A stretch of 64,000 nt of DNA from NCBI RefSeq assembly GCF_014850955.1, contig NZ_JACXSS010000001.1, positions 1,550,001-1,614,000 of the forward strand, written 5' to 3'. A model generated the notes under the pieces. It saw only the letters and a list, made by a program, of their open reading frames with translations. It did no database searches and was not told where the DNA came from. This stretch comes from Methylomonas albis (GTDB lineage: Bacteria; Pseudomonadota; Gammaproteobacteria; Methylococcales; Methylomonadaceae). A program made the translations under genes and the position numbers. Shown here piece by piece: positions 8,569 through 17,836 of the stretch (positions are counted from its first letter, which is position 1; the number at the start of each line of letters is the position of its first letter).

Positions 8569-9704
8569 AACCGGTTTTTAATAGCGATGGTGGTAGAAAA
8601 AACTTTACGAAATAGCCGGTCAGTAGGCGTAATCTTTTCTCCTGCATCCAGCACATCGCCATCACCATTCATGTCGATAGCGTATTGTTGCGCCGAAGTG
8701 GTAATACCTCGTTCGTCTTGACGCGAAACCATAAGTAAGCTAACGCGAATTCCCAGCACTTTTGACCAGTCGGTTACACTGTCAGCTGTTACATAAGCAT
8801 CAACTCCTCTGTCAGTGCCGTTGTCAACAGCGTACGATAGTTGCATGTCTTGTACTCCTTCGATCAGTTCCTCTGCCGTAGTCGAAGGTGAGCCCGCACT
8901 AGTACTTAATACTTGTCGATATAATGAAGGTTCGTTGCTCGGATTGTTTCTAATATAGTAAGTCGTTGCGCTTAAGCGAAATAGCCGTGAGCCTAAGTCA
9001 AATGTATCAGCGGTGCCTGCTGGACACGCACCGATCGGGTTACCTAGGCCTATCGCTCGGTTGCCGCTGCTGCAGGTGCCGGTGGCATTGTGTTTGATAA
9101 TGTTGCAAGGACTGGGGCTACAATCGTGCGTGTTTTGGAATATCGCTGTCCGAGAGCAATCAGGTTTGGCTGCAATTAGAATTTGACCTTGATTAATGTC
9201 ATGATTTGCTGTCAGGGTGAACTGTGGCGGGGCATGAGCTGATACTATGTATTCCTTCGTGTTGTCGGCATGTAAAACAGTGAGTACATCGCCACTTACC
9301 ACATTTCCCACTACACCTGTTACGCCTGCAGGAAAGGCGCTCCAAGCCGTTGCACTAGCCTTTTCATAACCAATAAGTGGCTGGCCAAACAAGTTTTTAT
9401 CCCAATCCGCAGCGCTGACAAGCACGTTAATGTCTCCACCACTAGCGGAGTTTACCGGGCAACCTCGGAAGCCAGTCATCCTAATGTCTTTATTCATCAG
9501 TTGAAAAGCTGCTCTAGCACCTTCCTGCATCCTGGATAGTACGTCTTGAGATCGGTAGTTTTGTTTGGAGCCTAAGAAAACATATCCAATCGCAGCAATG
9601 ATGACAAGGCCGATTGTAAGGGATACCATTAACTCTATAAGTGTAACCCCTGTTTGAATTTTGGGATGAGAGTTCTGGCTTCTTGAGTTTTTGAGAATGC
9701 TCAT
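8565..9704 (-). CDS. pilW: Type IV minor pilin assembly protein PilW
   Basis: This is a 379-residue prepilin. The leader ends at G19 and the mature helix starts VTLIELMVSLTIGLVIIAAIGYVFLGSK. It is followed by the PilW-typical NYRSQDVLSRMQEGARAAFQLMNKDIRMTGFRGC, and several cysteines lie in the globular part. PilW, with PilV, PilX and FimT/FimU, forms the tip complex that primes pilus assembly and carries PilY1. It overlaps pilV upstream and pilX downstream by 4 bp each. Confidence 0.93.
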   Translation of the reverse strand: MSILKNSRSQNSHPKIQTGVTLIELMVSLTIGLVIIAAIGYVFLGSKQNYRSQDVLSRMQEGARAAFQLMNKDIRMTGFRGCPVNSASGGDINVLVSAADWDKNLFGQPLIGYEKASATAWSAFPAGVTGVVGNVVSGDVLTVLHADNTKEYIVSAHAPPQFTLTANHDINQGQILIAAKPDCSRTAIFQNTHDCSPSPCNIIKHNATGTCSSGNRAIGLGNPIGACPAGTADTFDLGSRLFRLSATTYYIRNNPSNEPSLYRQVLSTSAGSPSTTAEELIEGVQDMQLSYAVDNGTDRGVDAYVTADSVTDWSKVLGIRVSLLMVSRQDERGITTSAQQYAIDMNGDGDVLDAGEKITPTDRLFRKVFSTTIAIKNRL

Positions 9705-10192
9705 ATGACGCTTTGGGTTGTAAAGGTTGTTAAGGCCGAATTAGGACCATTAACGACTTCGCTCCAGCGTATGGTTATCGTAACATTCCCGCCGCCGTCC
9801 ACCGTTACTTGGCCGTCACCATTTGGAAGAGCACTTTCCAAATTACTTTTCCAATCTCGCAGTTCAACGTGTTGTATTGAGGTCCCACTAGGAACGCTAT
9901 CGCTGGGATCATCCCCACTCGTAGCGAAATTAATGTTAAAGCTACCTGCGACAGCTAAGGATCGGTTCAGACGCACTCGCTCTAAAATGTCGTAAATTAA
10001 TAAAGTTGCTTGGCTGCGCATATATGCTGAGTGGTTGGCTTTTGACGATAGGGCTATGACCCCGGCTTGTCCCAGTAAGCCTAGCGAAACTATGATCATA
10101 GTAACCAAGACCTCAATCAAGGTGCTGCCAACTTGTAAATTAGGGAGTCCAAAGGACTTGGTGGACATGGAAATAGACTTCGTCATGGTCAT
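9701..10192 (-). CDS. pilV: Type IV minor pilin modification protein PilV
   Basis: This 163-residue prepilin has leader cleavage after G22, and the mature sequence begins STLIEVLVTMIIVSLGLLGQAGVIALS with Glu5 present. The following ANHSAYMRSQATLLIYDILERVRLN is the PilV signature. It overlaps fimT upstream and pilW downstream by 4 bp. The role is in the priming subcomplex of the type IV pilus. The first mature residue is Ser, as is common for PilV. Confidence 0.9.
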   Translation of the reverse strand: MTMTKSISMSTKSFGLPNLQVGSTLIEVLVTMIIVSLGLLGQAGVIALSSKANHSAYMRSQATLLIYDILERVRLNRSLAVAGSFNINFATSGDDPSDSVPSGTSIQHVELRDWKSNLESALPNGDGQVTVDGGGNVTITIRWSEVVNGPNSALTTFTTQSVI

Positions 10193-10788
10193 GGATTGTT
10201 ACATGATGTTAGGCCATCGGGTATGCCGTCGTTGTTATTATCCGGGTTTTGTCTCAATCGTCCTGTACTGTTCACAACAATATGCTTGGCTGTACGGCTT
10301 TCCGGGATGTTATTGCCATCGGTGTTGTCGCAGATAGCAAAAGAGCCATTTGTGTTACTTTCTCCGCTAGGGAAGTAACTAATGTAGTTAGGGAAATTAT
10401 TGGATCTCAAGGTGAAGTTATTTGGCAAAGGTTCGTAAATGCGGAGCTTGCAGTCTTCTGCCGCTTCACACAAATTGTTGTCGTTGTCATCGTTAAATAC
10501 ATTAGTCCTAGCCGCTGTTGATCTGTCAATGTCAACAAAAACCTCCCAGCCGTTCTCCCAATTGGCCCCATTAATTCTTGCAACTACAATTTGTCCACGC
10601 TTGACTGCCTCACTGCGAGCGAAGCTCAACGACGCAATAAATTGGTTGGCAGACGCGGTCAAGCGGCTAGCTCTGATTGCCGTAATGAAACTTGGAATAG
10701 CTATTGCTGAAAGGATGCCGACAATTACTACGACAATCATCAATTCTATTAGTGTAACTCCTTTGATGGATGCCACTTTGATGCTCAT
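10189..10788 (-). CDS. fimT: GspH/FimT-family minor pseudopilin
   Basis: This 199-residue prepilin is the first gene of the minor pilin operon. The leader MSIKVASIKG is followed by VTLIELMIVVVIVGILSAIAIPSF with Glu5. The GspH domain follows (FIASLSFARSEAVKRGQIV, then NGWEVFVDIDRS). The upstream in-frame ATG at 10899 would add a non-pilin 37-residue stretch, so the start at 10788 was chosen because it gives a normal short leader. A GGAG lies 12 bp upstream. The Asp/Asn-rich segment NVFNDDNDNN near residue 100 and DNNNDGIPDG near the C-terminus could bind calcium. FimT proteins can also bind DNA for uptake, but that is not shown here. Confidence 0.88.
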   Translation of the reverse strand: MSIKVASIKGVTLIELMIVVVIVGILSAIAIPSFITAIRASRLTASANQFIASLSFARSEAVKRGQIVVARINGANWENGWEVFVDIDRSTAARTNVFNDDNDNNLCEAAEDCKLRIYEPLPNNFTLRSNNFPNYISYFPSGESNTNGSFAICDNTDGNNIPESRTAKHIVVNSTGRLRQNPDNNNDGIPDGLTSCNNP

Positions 10789-11127
10789 AATGGATTTACG
10801 CTCCGCTAGAAATCCGATTGAAGATACCCAGTCGAATATTTCAAAATCGAATTTGAAGATAGCACAAGATTCAACAAAGTTATGCGAGTTAAACCACAAT
10901 CGGAGTGTGAGTGTTTAGAGGTTTTCGCCAATATGGCGATCTCGGCAATGGAAGGTCTAGATTTTTAAAATGAGTGTTTTTCGGCAAGATCAGCTTTCTC
11001 TAACTACAATCTTAGCTGAGCTTAGCTACAATCTCAGCAATGTAAATTTCTAAGGCGAACTGACAATCGCAGTTTGCAATGATTTAACAGTTTTAACTTA
11101 TGTTCGATAAATTTGGAGGAAAAAATT
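10789..11127. promoter_or_regulatory. Divergent spacer between fimT and cheY, with a direct repeat and a palindrome
   Basis: This 339 bp AT-rich spacer must hold the promoters of both the pilin operon (minus) and the chemosensory operon (plus). Two copies of ctacaatct[t/c]agc lie at 11004-11016 and 11026-11038, 22 bp apart (about two helical turns), which suits a dimeric regulator. A 6 bp inverted repeat tcgcca-ata-tggcga is at 10925-10939. I could not assign -35 and -10 boxes with confidence. GGAGG at 11115-11119 is the cheY ribosome binding site. Confidence 0.4.
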
Positions 11128-11490
11128 GTGGCAACAATTCTTGCTGTAGACGATTCCGCGTCAATGAGACAGATGGTGGCGTTTACCCTAAAAGGCGCCG
11201 GCTATAACGTTGTGGAGGCTGTGGATGGTGCGGATGCGCTAAATAAAGCCAAGGCGCAAGCTTTTGACTGTGTTGTTACGGATGTAAACATGCCCAATAA
11301 GGATGGGATCGAGTTGATCAGAGATTTGCGCGCCTTGCCCAATTACAAGTTCATACCGATGTTGATGTTGACCACTGAGGCCGGAACGGATAAAAAACAG
11401 CAGGGCAAGGATGCCGGCGCAACCGGCTGGATAGTAAAGCCGTTTAATCCCGATCAATTACTAAAGACGATTAAGAAAGTGATGGGTTAA
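11128..11490 (+). CDS. cheY: Chemotaxis response regulator CheY
   Basis: This single-receiver protein of 120 residues has the acidic pair D8-D9, phospho-acceptor D52 (VVTDVNMPNKDG), T83 and K104 (WIVKPF), all needed for phosphorylation and switching. GTG at 11128 was chosen because GGAGG lies 8 bp upstream and it gives the normal MATILAVDDS start. It is phosphorylated by the CheA encoded next and would bind the flagellar switch or a pilus motor target. It opens the operon. No CheZ gene accompanies it. Confidence 0.95.
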   Translation: MATILAVDDSASMRQMVAFTLKGAGYNVVEAVDGADALNKAKAQAFDCVVTDVNMPNKDGIELIRDLRALPNYKFIPMLMLTTEAGTDKKQQGKDAGATGWIVKPFNPDQLLKTIKKVMG

Positions 11491-11530
11491 ATGTCTTCTT
11501 TTTCTGAGACATGGGCAATCGGATAATTCT

Positions 11531-13603
11531 ATGTCAATCGATATGGCGCAATTTCATCAGGTGTTTTTCGAAGAAAGCTTCGAAGGACTTGATGCAATGG
11601 AATCAGGATTGCTGAATCTTGATTTGGGAGATGTTAATGCGGAAGACATCAATACTATTTTTCGCGCCGCACACTCCATAAAAGGTGGTAGCGGTACTTT
11701 CGGTTTTACCGCAGTCTCGGACTTTACCCACGTCATGGAGACCTTGCTTGATGAAATGCGGGATGGACGTAGAAAAATCACGCAGCCGGCAGTCGATGTT
11801 TTGTTGGGGTCGGTCGATTGTCTTAGGGATATGCTGCAATCGATACAAAATGGCAGCGAAGTTGACCAATCCGACGTGGCTGAACACAAATTGGCCTTGG
11901 ATAACGAACTGAATAATGCTGTTTCGAATAGTGCCTCTGCGGGAAAACATTCACCAAAAGACTCTGCGGCAATTGGCGCTGCAGTTTTGCCTGCTGACGA
12001 GGTTAAGCAAATAGCGGGTTGGGTTATTGCCTTTAGTCCGCACTTGCATTTACTGAAGACCGGCAACGAACCGGTGAGGATGTTTAGGGAATTAGCTTCC
12101 TTGGGACATTTGACGACAACCTTGGATTTGCAAGGTGTGCCAAGCCTTTACGATTTGGATCCTGAAGAGTGTCATTTGTCCTGGAAATTAGAGGTGTCTG
12201 GCGATATTCCGGAAACCGAAGTGGACGAAATTTTCGCTTGGGTCGAGGACGATTGTGATCTGGCTAAACAGCCGATCTTCCAAACGCCAACTGAATCGAC
12301 GCACTTTCATAGTTCACCAGAGGTCGCGATAAATCACGCTGCCAGGAGCGTGAGCTCGGAGCGTACAAACAGCGAAGAATCCGAATTAGACCGTAAATCC
12401 AGCAAAAAAGAAGAGGCAAAAGCCGCACCAAAAGGTTCAAGCTCCATTCGTGTTGATACCAGTAAAATCGATACCTTGATTAACATGGTGGGGGAGTTGG
12501 TCATTACGCAATCCATGCTCAGTTTATTAGGAGAACATTTCGAACTTAATAAACTGGACCAATTAAAAAATGGTCTTTCTCAATTAGAGCGACATACCCG
12601 CGAGTTGCAGGAAAGCGTGATGAATATTCGCATGCTGCCTATCAGTTTCGTGTTTAGCCGTTTCCCGCGATTGGCGCATGATATCAGCAGTAAACTCGGC
12701 AAAAAAATCGAACTTAAACTGGTGGGCGAAAACACCGAAGTCGATAAGACAGTCGTCGAACTGCTGAGCGATCCTTTGGTTCATTTAGTTAGAAACAGCT
12801 TGGATCATGGCATTGAAATGCCTGATGTCAGGCTCGCGGCCGGCAAACCCGAAACGGGTACGGTTACCCTTGAAGCGTACCATCGCGGCGGCAATATCGT
12901 GATTGAAGTGGTTGACGATGGTAAAGGCCTCGACAAAGATAAATTGCGTGCCAAAGCGATTGAAAAAGGGTTGATCGATGCTGATGCAATCTTGAGCGAT
13001 AAGCAAATTTATGAGCTGATTTTTATGCCTGGGTTTTCGACTGCGGAAAAGCTTACTGATATTTCCGGTCGCGGTGTGGGGATGGATGTCGTCCGCCGTA
13101 ATATCCAGGCTTTGGGCGGCAACATAGAAATCCTTTCCGAGTTGGGCAAGGGATCCACCATTGCCATTCATCTGCCACTTACTTTAGCTATCCTGGATGG
13201 TCAGTCGATCGCGGTAGGCGACGAAACCTATATTTTACCCTTGGGTTCTATTATCGAGTCACTCCATGTTAAGGAGGATAGGCTCAATCGGGTGGTTGGC
13301 AAAGGGGAAACCTTTCTGTTACGCGGTCAATATCTACCGATTATCAGGATGCATCAAATTTTTGACGTGCCCTCCGCGAAAACCTCCAAGCTAACCGAAG
13401 GTTTGATAGTGGTTGTCGAAGGGCAAGGTTTGCGTTGCGGATTATTCGTGGATGATCTGCTTGGGCAGCAGCAAGTGGTAATCAAGTCTTTGGAAGCTAA
13501 TTATCGGCGTATCGAAGGCGTATCCGGAGCGACTATTCTGGGCGACGGATCGGTGGCTCTGATCCTTGACATCCCCGGTCTGGTGCGTTTGGCCAATCAA
13601 TAA
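11531..13603 (+). CDS. cheA: Chemotaxis histidine kinase CheA
   Basis: This 690-residue kinase has the full CheA architecture. An N-terminal HPt domain carries phospho-histidine H48 in AAHSIKGGSGTFGF. A central region of about 180 residues follows, more divergent than the usual P2. Then come dimerisation helices (IRVDTSKIDTLINMVGELVITQS, about 305), the ATPase domain with N-box HLVRNSLDHGIE and G-boxes VVDDGKGLD and GRGVGMDVVRRNI, and a C-terminal CheW-like regulatory domain. It autophosphorylates under receptor control and passes phosphate to CheY and CheB. It sits 40 bp after cheY. Confidence 0.96.
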   Translation: MSIDMAQFHQVFFEESFEGLDAMESGLLNLDLGDVNAEDINTIFRAAHSIKGGSGTFGFTAVSDFTHVMETLLDEMRDGRRKITQPAVDVLLGSVDCLRDMLQSIQNGSEVDQSDVAEHKLALDNELNNAVSNSASAGKHSPKDSAAIGAAVLPADEVKQIAGWVIAFSPHLHLLKTGNEPVRMFRELASLGHLTTTLDLQGVPSLYDLDPEECHLSWKLEVSGDIPETEVDEIFAWVEDDCDLAKQPIFQTPTESTHFHSSPEVAINHAARSVSSERTNSEESELDRKSSKKEEAKAAPKGSSSIRVDTSKIDTLINMVGELVITQSMLSLLGEHFELNKLDQLKNGLSQLERHTRELQESVMNIRMLPISFVFSRFPRLAHDISSKLGKKIELKLVGENTEVDKTVVELLSDPLVHLVRNSLDHGIEMPDVRLAAGKPETGTVTLEAYHRGGNIVIEVVDDGKGLDKDKLRAKAIEKGLIDADAILSDKQIYELIFMPGFSTAEKLTDISGRGVGMDVVRRNIQALGGNIEILSELGKGSTIAIHLPLTLAILDGQSIAVGDETYILPLGSIIESLHVKEDRLNRVVGKGETFLLRGQYLPIIRMHQIFDVPSAKTSKLTEGLIVVVEGQGLRCGLFVDDLLGQQQVVIKSLEANYRRIEGVSGATILGDGSVALILDIPGLVRLANQ

Positions 13604-13622
13604 ACCTAATTCTAAGCGTGCC

Positions 13623-14138
13623 ATGTCGGAAATAATCGAACTTAGCAGTGCAGACCAGCAAGATGCAAAAAGGTTAGACACAAGTTTGCAGTTTTTAAGT
13701 TTTACCTTGGGCCAGGAAGAATATGGTGTGGATATCCTGCGAGTTCAGGAAATTCGCAGCTGGGAACCTGTATCGCGAATTCCTAATGTGCCAAATTACG
13801 AAAAAGGTGTAGTTAACCTGCGAGGTGCGATTGTGCCTATCATCGATTTACGCGAACGTTTTCAACTGGGACATAAGGATTATTCGCCTTTGACGGTAGT
13901 TGTGGTCTTGCAAGCGCGTATGGCCGATAAAACCAGGATCATTGGCGTAGTGGTGGATTCCGTTTCCGATGTTGTTGATGTCAATAAAAAAAGTATCCAA
14001 AGCTCACCGAATTTTGGTGCAAAAGTCAGTACTGAATTTATAAACGGATTGGTTTCGGTAAATGGTCGTATGGTAATGCTATTGGATGTAGATAAATTAT
14101 TAAAACTTGATGGCCTGGATGGTGAAGATGAAAGTTGA
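13623..14138 (+). CDS. cheW: Chemotaxis coupling protein CheW (first copy)
   Basis: This 171-residue CheW-domain protein couples receptors to CheA in the array. The family core runs from residue 22 (LQFLSFTLGQEEYGVDILRVQEIRSW) through the INLRG-type segment VVNLRGAIVPIIDLRERF to a C-terminal NGRMVMLLDVDKLL. The ATG at 13623 was selected because the longer ORF start overlaps cheA. It is about 55% like the second CheW at 16572 by eye (RVQEIR.WEP..RIPN, LRG.IVPI.DLRERF), which suggests duplication within the operon. Confidence 0.95.
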   Translation: MSEIIELSSADQQDAKRLDTSLQFLSFTLGQEEYGVDILRVQEIRSWEPVSRIPNVPNYEKGVVNLRGAIVPIIDLRERFQLGHKDYSPLTVVVVLQARMADKTRIIGVVVDSVSDVVDVNKKSIQSSPNFGAKVSTEFINGLVSVNGRMVMLLDVDKLLKLDGLDGEDES

Positions 14139-14180
14139 AAAAAGAGCTGTTTATGGCTGGCTTGTAACGGAGGATATGCA

Positions 14181-16526
14181 ATGAAACTCAATCACCCTGT
14201 GACCGATCACGAAGTTTTGATGAAGCCTGGCACCATCTTGGTCACGCGCACCAATTTGAAAGGCATCATTACCTACGCAAACGATGCTTTTATCGAAATT
14301 AGCGGCTTTAGCAAAGATGAGCTTGTCGGGGCTAATCACAATATGGTTCGGCATCCGGACATGCCGCCAGCAGCATTCGAAGATTTATGGAATTGTTTGA
14401 AGGCAGGGCGCCCATGGTCCGCACCGGTCAAAAATAGGACCAAATCCGGAGACTATTATTGGGTGGAGGCTAACGTTACGCCGGTTTTTAAGAATGGCAA
14501 GGTACATGAATATCTATCCGTTCGTTATGCGCCATCCCGAGAACAAATCCAACACGCTGAATCCTTATACGAAAAACTGAATGCCAATAAAACTACGATA
14601 CGCCCGATAGGGATTAATGCGGCAATAAAAAAGGTGTGGGAGTTAGGCCTGTGGAAAAAGGTCGGGATTATTTATCTGATCTTTTTGTTGCCAACCATCA
14701 ATTCAATTTACGATCATTATCTTGAACAGAAATACCCGGAGATGTTTCTGTTTTTGGGCTTGGCGGGGTTTGCCTCTCTATTGGGATATTCGGTGATTCG
14801 TAGTGTGAGCAAAGCTTTAGAGAAATCGATAAGCATTTGTTATCGGATGGCGGATGAACAATTTCGGAATACGATAGATCTGGATCGCGGCGATGAAATC
14901 GGTGACTTCTATCGGGCGTTATACGGTATGCAAGTTAAATTGAATTCTGATCTGGCTTATTCAAAACAAGTAGCTTCAGAGGCGATGCGCATCAAACAAG
15001 CGCTCGATAATGTGCAGTCCTGTGTCATGGTGGCTAACAATGATCTAGACATCATTTATATGAACAAGACAGTAGCTGATATGTTTCAAAATGCCGAAGC
15101 GGACATTCGGAAGCAATTACCTGAATTCAATGCTAGTAAGTTGCTGGGTGCAAATATCGATCAATTCCATAAAAAGCCTGCCCATCAACGTGGTCTGTTA
15201 GCAAATTTATCGAGCACGTTCAGCTCTGCGTTGGTGATTGGCGGCAGACACATGAATATCGTTGCCAATCCAGTTAGAAGCGATGAAAACGAGCGAATCG
15301 GTATCGTGGTCGAGTGGCTGGATAGAACGCATGAAGTGAAAATTGAGCAAGAAATCGCCAGTATAGTGGAAGCTGTGAAGGCCGGTGAATTATCCAGCCG
15401 AATTGAGATGGCCGATAAACAAGGCTTTTTTGAAACGCTTAGCGAAGGCATCAATGAACTGACCGATGTGATCGAGAATGTATTCAGAGACGTTGGCAGT
15501 ACGATGCAAAGCATGGCTTCTGGGGATTTGACCAATCGAATCACTAGCGATTACCAAGGCGTTTATTTAAACTGCAAGAACGATATTAATACCACTATCG
15601 ATAAGCTGGATGAGATTTTCAGTCAAGTTAGTGAGTCGGCTCACTTTATTAACAACTCATCCCAAGAAATTGCCAGCGGTAATAACAATTTATCGCAACG
15701 CGCCGAACAACAAGCTGCGAATTTGCAGCAAACCGCTGCCAGCATGGAAGAGCTGACCAGCACTGTGAAAAATAATGCCGATAACGCTCAACAGGCAAAT
15801 GCAGTAGCCAGCAACGCCAAAGAGTTGGCTGAAAAAGGTGGGAATGTTGTGAAGGCGGCTGTTTCCGCTATGCAGGAGATCAATGAAAGCAGTAATAAAA
15901 TTGCCGACATTATTAGCGTAATCGATGAAATTGCCTTCCAAACTAATTTGCTGGCGTTAAATGCTTCCGTGGAAGCCGCCAGAGCAGGGGAGCAAGGCCG
16001 GGGCTTTTCCGTCGTTGCCACAGAGGTTAGAAATCTAGCGCAACGTAGTGCTACTGCTGCGAAGGAAAGTAAAGAGCTTATTCAAACCAGTGTACAAAAG
16101 GTGAGAGCGGGCACGGAGTTTGTGAATGAAACCGGTAAATCTCTAACCGAAATTGTTGCAGGCGTGCAAAAAGTTGGTGAGATCGTTGCTCAAATCGCCG
16201 ACGCAAGTGTCGAGCAGTCGGCAGGTATTGGTCAGGTGAATCAGGCCGTTGCGCAGATGGATGAAATTACCCAGCAAAACGCGGCGTTAGCCGAACAAGC
16301 ATCGGCTGCCAGCGTATCCATGAGTGACTTGTCGACCAATATGGTGGAGATGTTGGCGTTTTTCAAAACAGAAAAAAAAGCGGCTGAGCATCAAGTTGCA
16401 CGGCATGTGGAGCGTTCCAGCGTCGTTCGGGCAGAAGCCACTAGAACTGTTGCGTCACAGTCGGTTCGTCAGCCTAGTGGATTCAAACACACCTCTCAAT
16501 CCGATGACGAATGGCAGGATTTTTAA
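14181..16526 (+). CDS. Aer-like PAS-containing methyl-accepting chemotaxis protein
   Basis: This 781-residue receptor starts with an Aer-type PAS domain (residues 15-120: [37 protein letters not shown]), the kind that binds FAD and senses redox or oxygen from the cytoplasmic side. Two membrane segments lie near residues 160-205 with almost no periplasmic loop. HAMP, a second PAS-like region (about 270-390), another HAMP-like segment and the MCP signalling hairpin follow (tip [33 protein letters not shown]). The protein ends EWQDF, matching the xWxxF pentapeptide that tethers CheR/CheB in enteric receptors. The ribosome binding site GGAGG precedes ATG 14181. It lies between two cheW genes. Confidence 0.94.
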   Translation: MKLNHPVTDHEVLMKPGTILVTRTNLKGIITYANDAFIEISGFSKDELVGANHNMVRHPDMPPAAFEDLWNCLKAGRPWSAPVKNRTKSGDYYWVEANVTPVFKNGKVHEYLSVRYAPSREQIQHAESLYEKLNANKTTIRPIGINAAIKKVWELGLWKKVGIIYLIFLLPTINSIYDHYLEQKYPEMFLFLGLAGFASLLGYSVIRSVSKALEKSISICYRMADEQFRNTIDLDRGDEIGDFYRALYGMQVKLNSDLAYSKQVASEAMRIKQALDNVQSCVMVANNDLDIIYMNKTVADMFQNAEADIRKQLPEFNASKLLGANIDQFHKKPAHQRGLLANLSSTFSSALVIGGRHMNIVANPVRSDENERIGIVVEWLDRTHEVKIEQEIASIVEAVKAGELSSRIEMADKQGFFETLSEGINELTDVIENVFRDVGSTMQSMASGDLTNRITSDYQGVYLNCKNDINTTIDKLDEIFSQVSESAHFINNSSQEIASGNNNLSQRAEQQAANLQQTAASMEELTSTVKNNADNAQQANAVASNAKELAEKGGNVVKAAVSAMQEINESSNKIADIISVIDEIAFQTNLLALNASVEAARAGEQGRGFSVVATEVRNLAQRSATAAKESKELIQTSVQKVRAGTEFVNETGKSLTEIVAGVQKVGEIVAQIADASVEQSAGIGQVNQAVAQMDEITQQNAALAEQASAASVSMSDLSTNMVEMLAFFKTEKKAAEHQVARHVERSSVVRAEATRTVASQSVRQPSGFKHTSQSDDEWQDF

Positions 16527-16571
16527 CGGAGTGGCTTGATTGACCAATAATTTAGATAGGGAATAACCGCG

Positions 16572-17078
16572 ATGACAGCCGATTTAGTGTCCGATCAGCA
16601 AGTTGAGCAATTTCTGACTTTTGAGTTAGAAGGCGAAGCATATGGCATCGAAATTTTGAAAGTCCAGGAGATCAGAGGATGGGAGCCGATCAGAAAAATC
16701 CCCAATACGCCCAATTTTGTTAAAGGCGCATTAAATTTACGCGGTTCCATCGTGCCGATTGTCGACCTGCGCGAGCGTTTTCAGATGGAAAAAGTCGAAT
16801 ATACGCCCGTTACGGTGGTTATTGTCATGAGTGTTAATACTCCTTCAGGAGTCTCGGTGATGGGGATCGTCGCCGATGCGGTATCCGATGTGTTGGATAT
16901 TAACCTGTCCGATATCAAAGAAACGCCGAATTTGGGTTCGAAAATCAATACTCAATATATGCGCGGAATGTTTGTCGGCAAAAAGAATATGGTGATGTTA
17001 CTAGATGTGGACAAGCTTTTGAATCCGGAAGAGTTTGTCGATATTGCCGGGCTTGCTGCTATTTCAGAGGGTAAATGA
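16572..17078 (+). CDS. cheW: Chemotaxis coupling protein CheW (second copy)
   Basis: This 168-residue CheW has the core sequence FLTFELEGEAYGIEILKVQEIRGWEP, then ALNLRGSIVPIVDLRERFQ and a C-terminal KKNMVMLLDVDKLLNPE. It should bridge receptors and CheA. Two CheW paralogues around one receptor gene suggest different partner preferences or that one acts as an array spacer. Its stop overlaps the ATG of parA (ATGA), so it is tightly linked to the positioning ATPase. Confidence 0.95.
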   Translation: MTADLVSDQQVEQFLTFELEGEAYGIEILKVQEIRGWEPIRKIPNTPNFVKGALNLRGSIVPIVDLRERFQMEKVEYTPVTVVIVMSVNTPSGVSVMGIVADAVSDVLDINLSDIKETPNLGSKINTQYMRGMFVGKKNMVMLLDVDKLLNPEEFVDIAGLAAISEGK

Positions 17079-17836
17079 GAACAAGGATTGTAGCGGTCCT
17101 TAACCAGAAGGGCGGGGTCGGAAAAACCACAACCTCAGTAAATTTGACCCATGCGCTAGCAAAATTGGGTAAAAAAATTACGGTGATAGACTTTGATCCG
17201 CAGAGCCATTTGGCTGTGTCGCTAGGTGTGGTTGACCGGCAAAAAGGCGGGATTGATGAGGTGTTGCTGGAGGGGTGCAGTCTCGCGAGGCAATTAATGC
17301 CGGTAAGAAAAAATCTCAATTTGGTAATTGCCGGCCCGCGCTTGCAGGAAATCGAACAATTAGTGGATGGAGGCGCTAGGCGCAGCGATCTTCTGCGCAA
17401 GGCTTTGCATGAGGGTAATCGTGATGAAGATTTTATCTTTATAGATTGCCCTCCTTCATCCGGCGTGTTGGTGGCGAATGCCTTGTTTGCCGCCGACGAA
17501 ATATTGGTGCCGATGACTAGTGACTATTTGGCCCTACAAGGTCTGTCGCATTTGATGGGAACCATCAAAAAGTTTGAAAACGCCTTGAAAAGACCTTATA
17601 AATTTTCTCTGGTCATGTCCCGATATATACCGACCAGACGCATTTCAAAAGACGTGTTGAGTGTGATACAAAAATATTTCCCCGGCCAAATTTTGGCTAC
17701 GACAATTCGGGAAACAGCCTTACTTGCCGAATGCCCTAGTTTTGGCAAAACCATTTTTGAGTATCGCCCCGGGTGTCGTTCCGCAAGAGATTTTACGGCA
17801 CTTGCTAAAGACTTTTTGGAAGGGAGAATGATGTAA
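17075..17836 (+). CDS. ParA/Soj-family ATPase, probable chemosensory array positioning protein
   Basis: This 253-residue P-loop ATPase has the deviant Walker A KGGVGKTT with signature Lys near residue 12, the A' box VIDFDPQSHLAVSLG and Walker B FIFIDCPPSSGVLVANAL. It lies inside a che operon with no ParB or parS in view, overlapping cheW upstream and the STAS gene downstream (TAATG). ParA-like proteins in this context (PpfA in Rhodobacter, ParC in Vibrio) place and segregate chemoreceptor clusters, and the same role is inferred here. The partner that stimulates ATP hydrolysis is not obvious. The adjacent STAS protein or the N-terminus of a receptor is the best candidate. Confidence 0.88.
   Translation: MRTRIVAVLNQKGGVGKTTTSVNLTHALAKLGKKITVIDFDPQSHLAVSLGVVDRQKGGIDEVLLEGCSLARQLMPVRKNLNLVIAGPRLQEIEQLVDGGARRSDLLRKALHEGNRDEDFIFIDCPPSSGVLVANALFAADEILVPMTSDYLALQGLSHLMGTIKKFENALKRPYKFSLVMSRYIPTRRISKDVLSVIQKYFPGQILATTIRETALLAECPSFGKTIFEYRPGCRSARDFTALAKDFLEGRMM

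Noticed and set aside
11083-11110. FliA (sigma-28)-like promoter before cheY, aacagttt and ttcgataa
   Set aside because: The spacer is 9 bp rather than about 11, and transcription would start inside the ribosome binding site.
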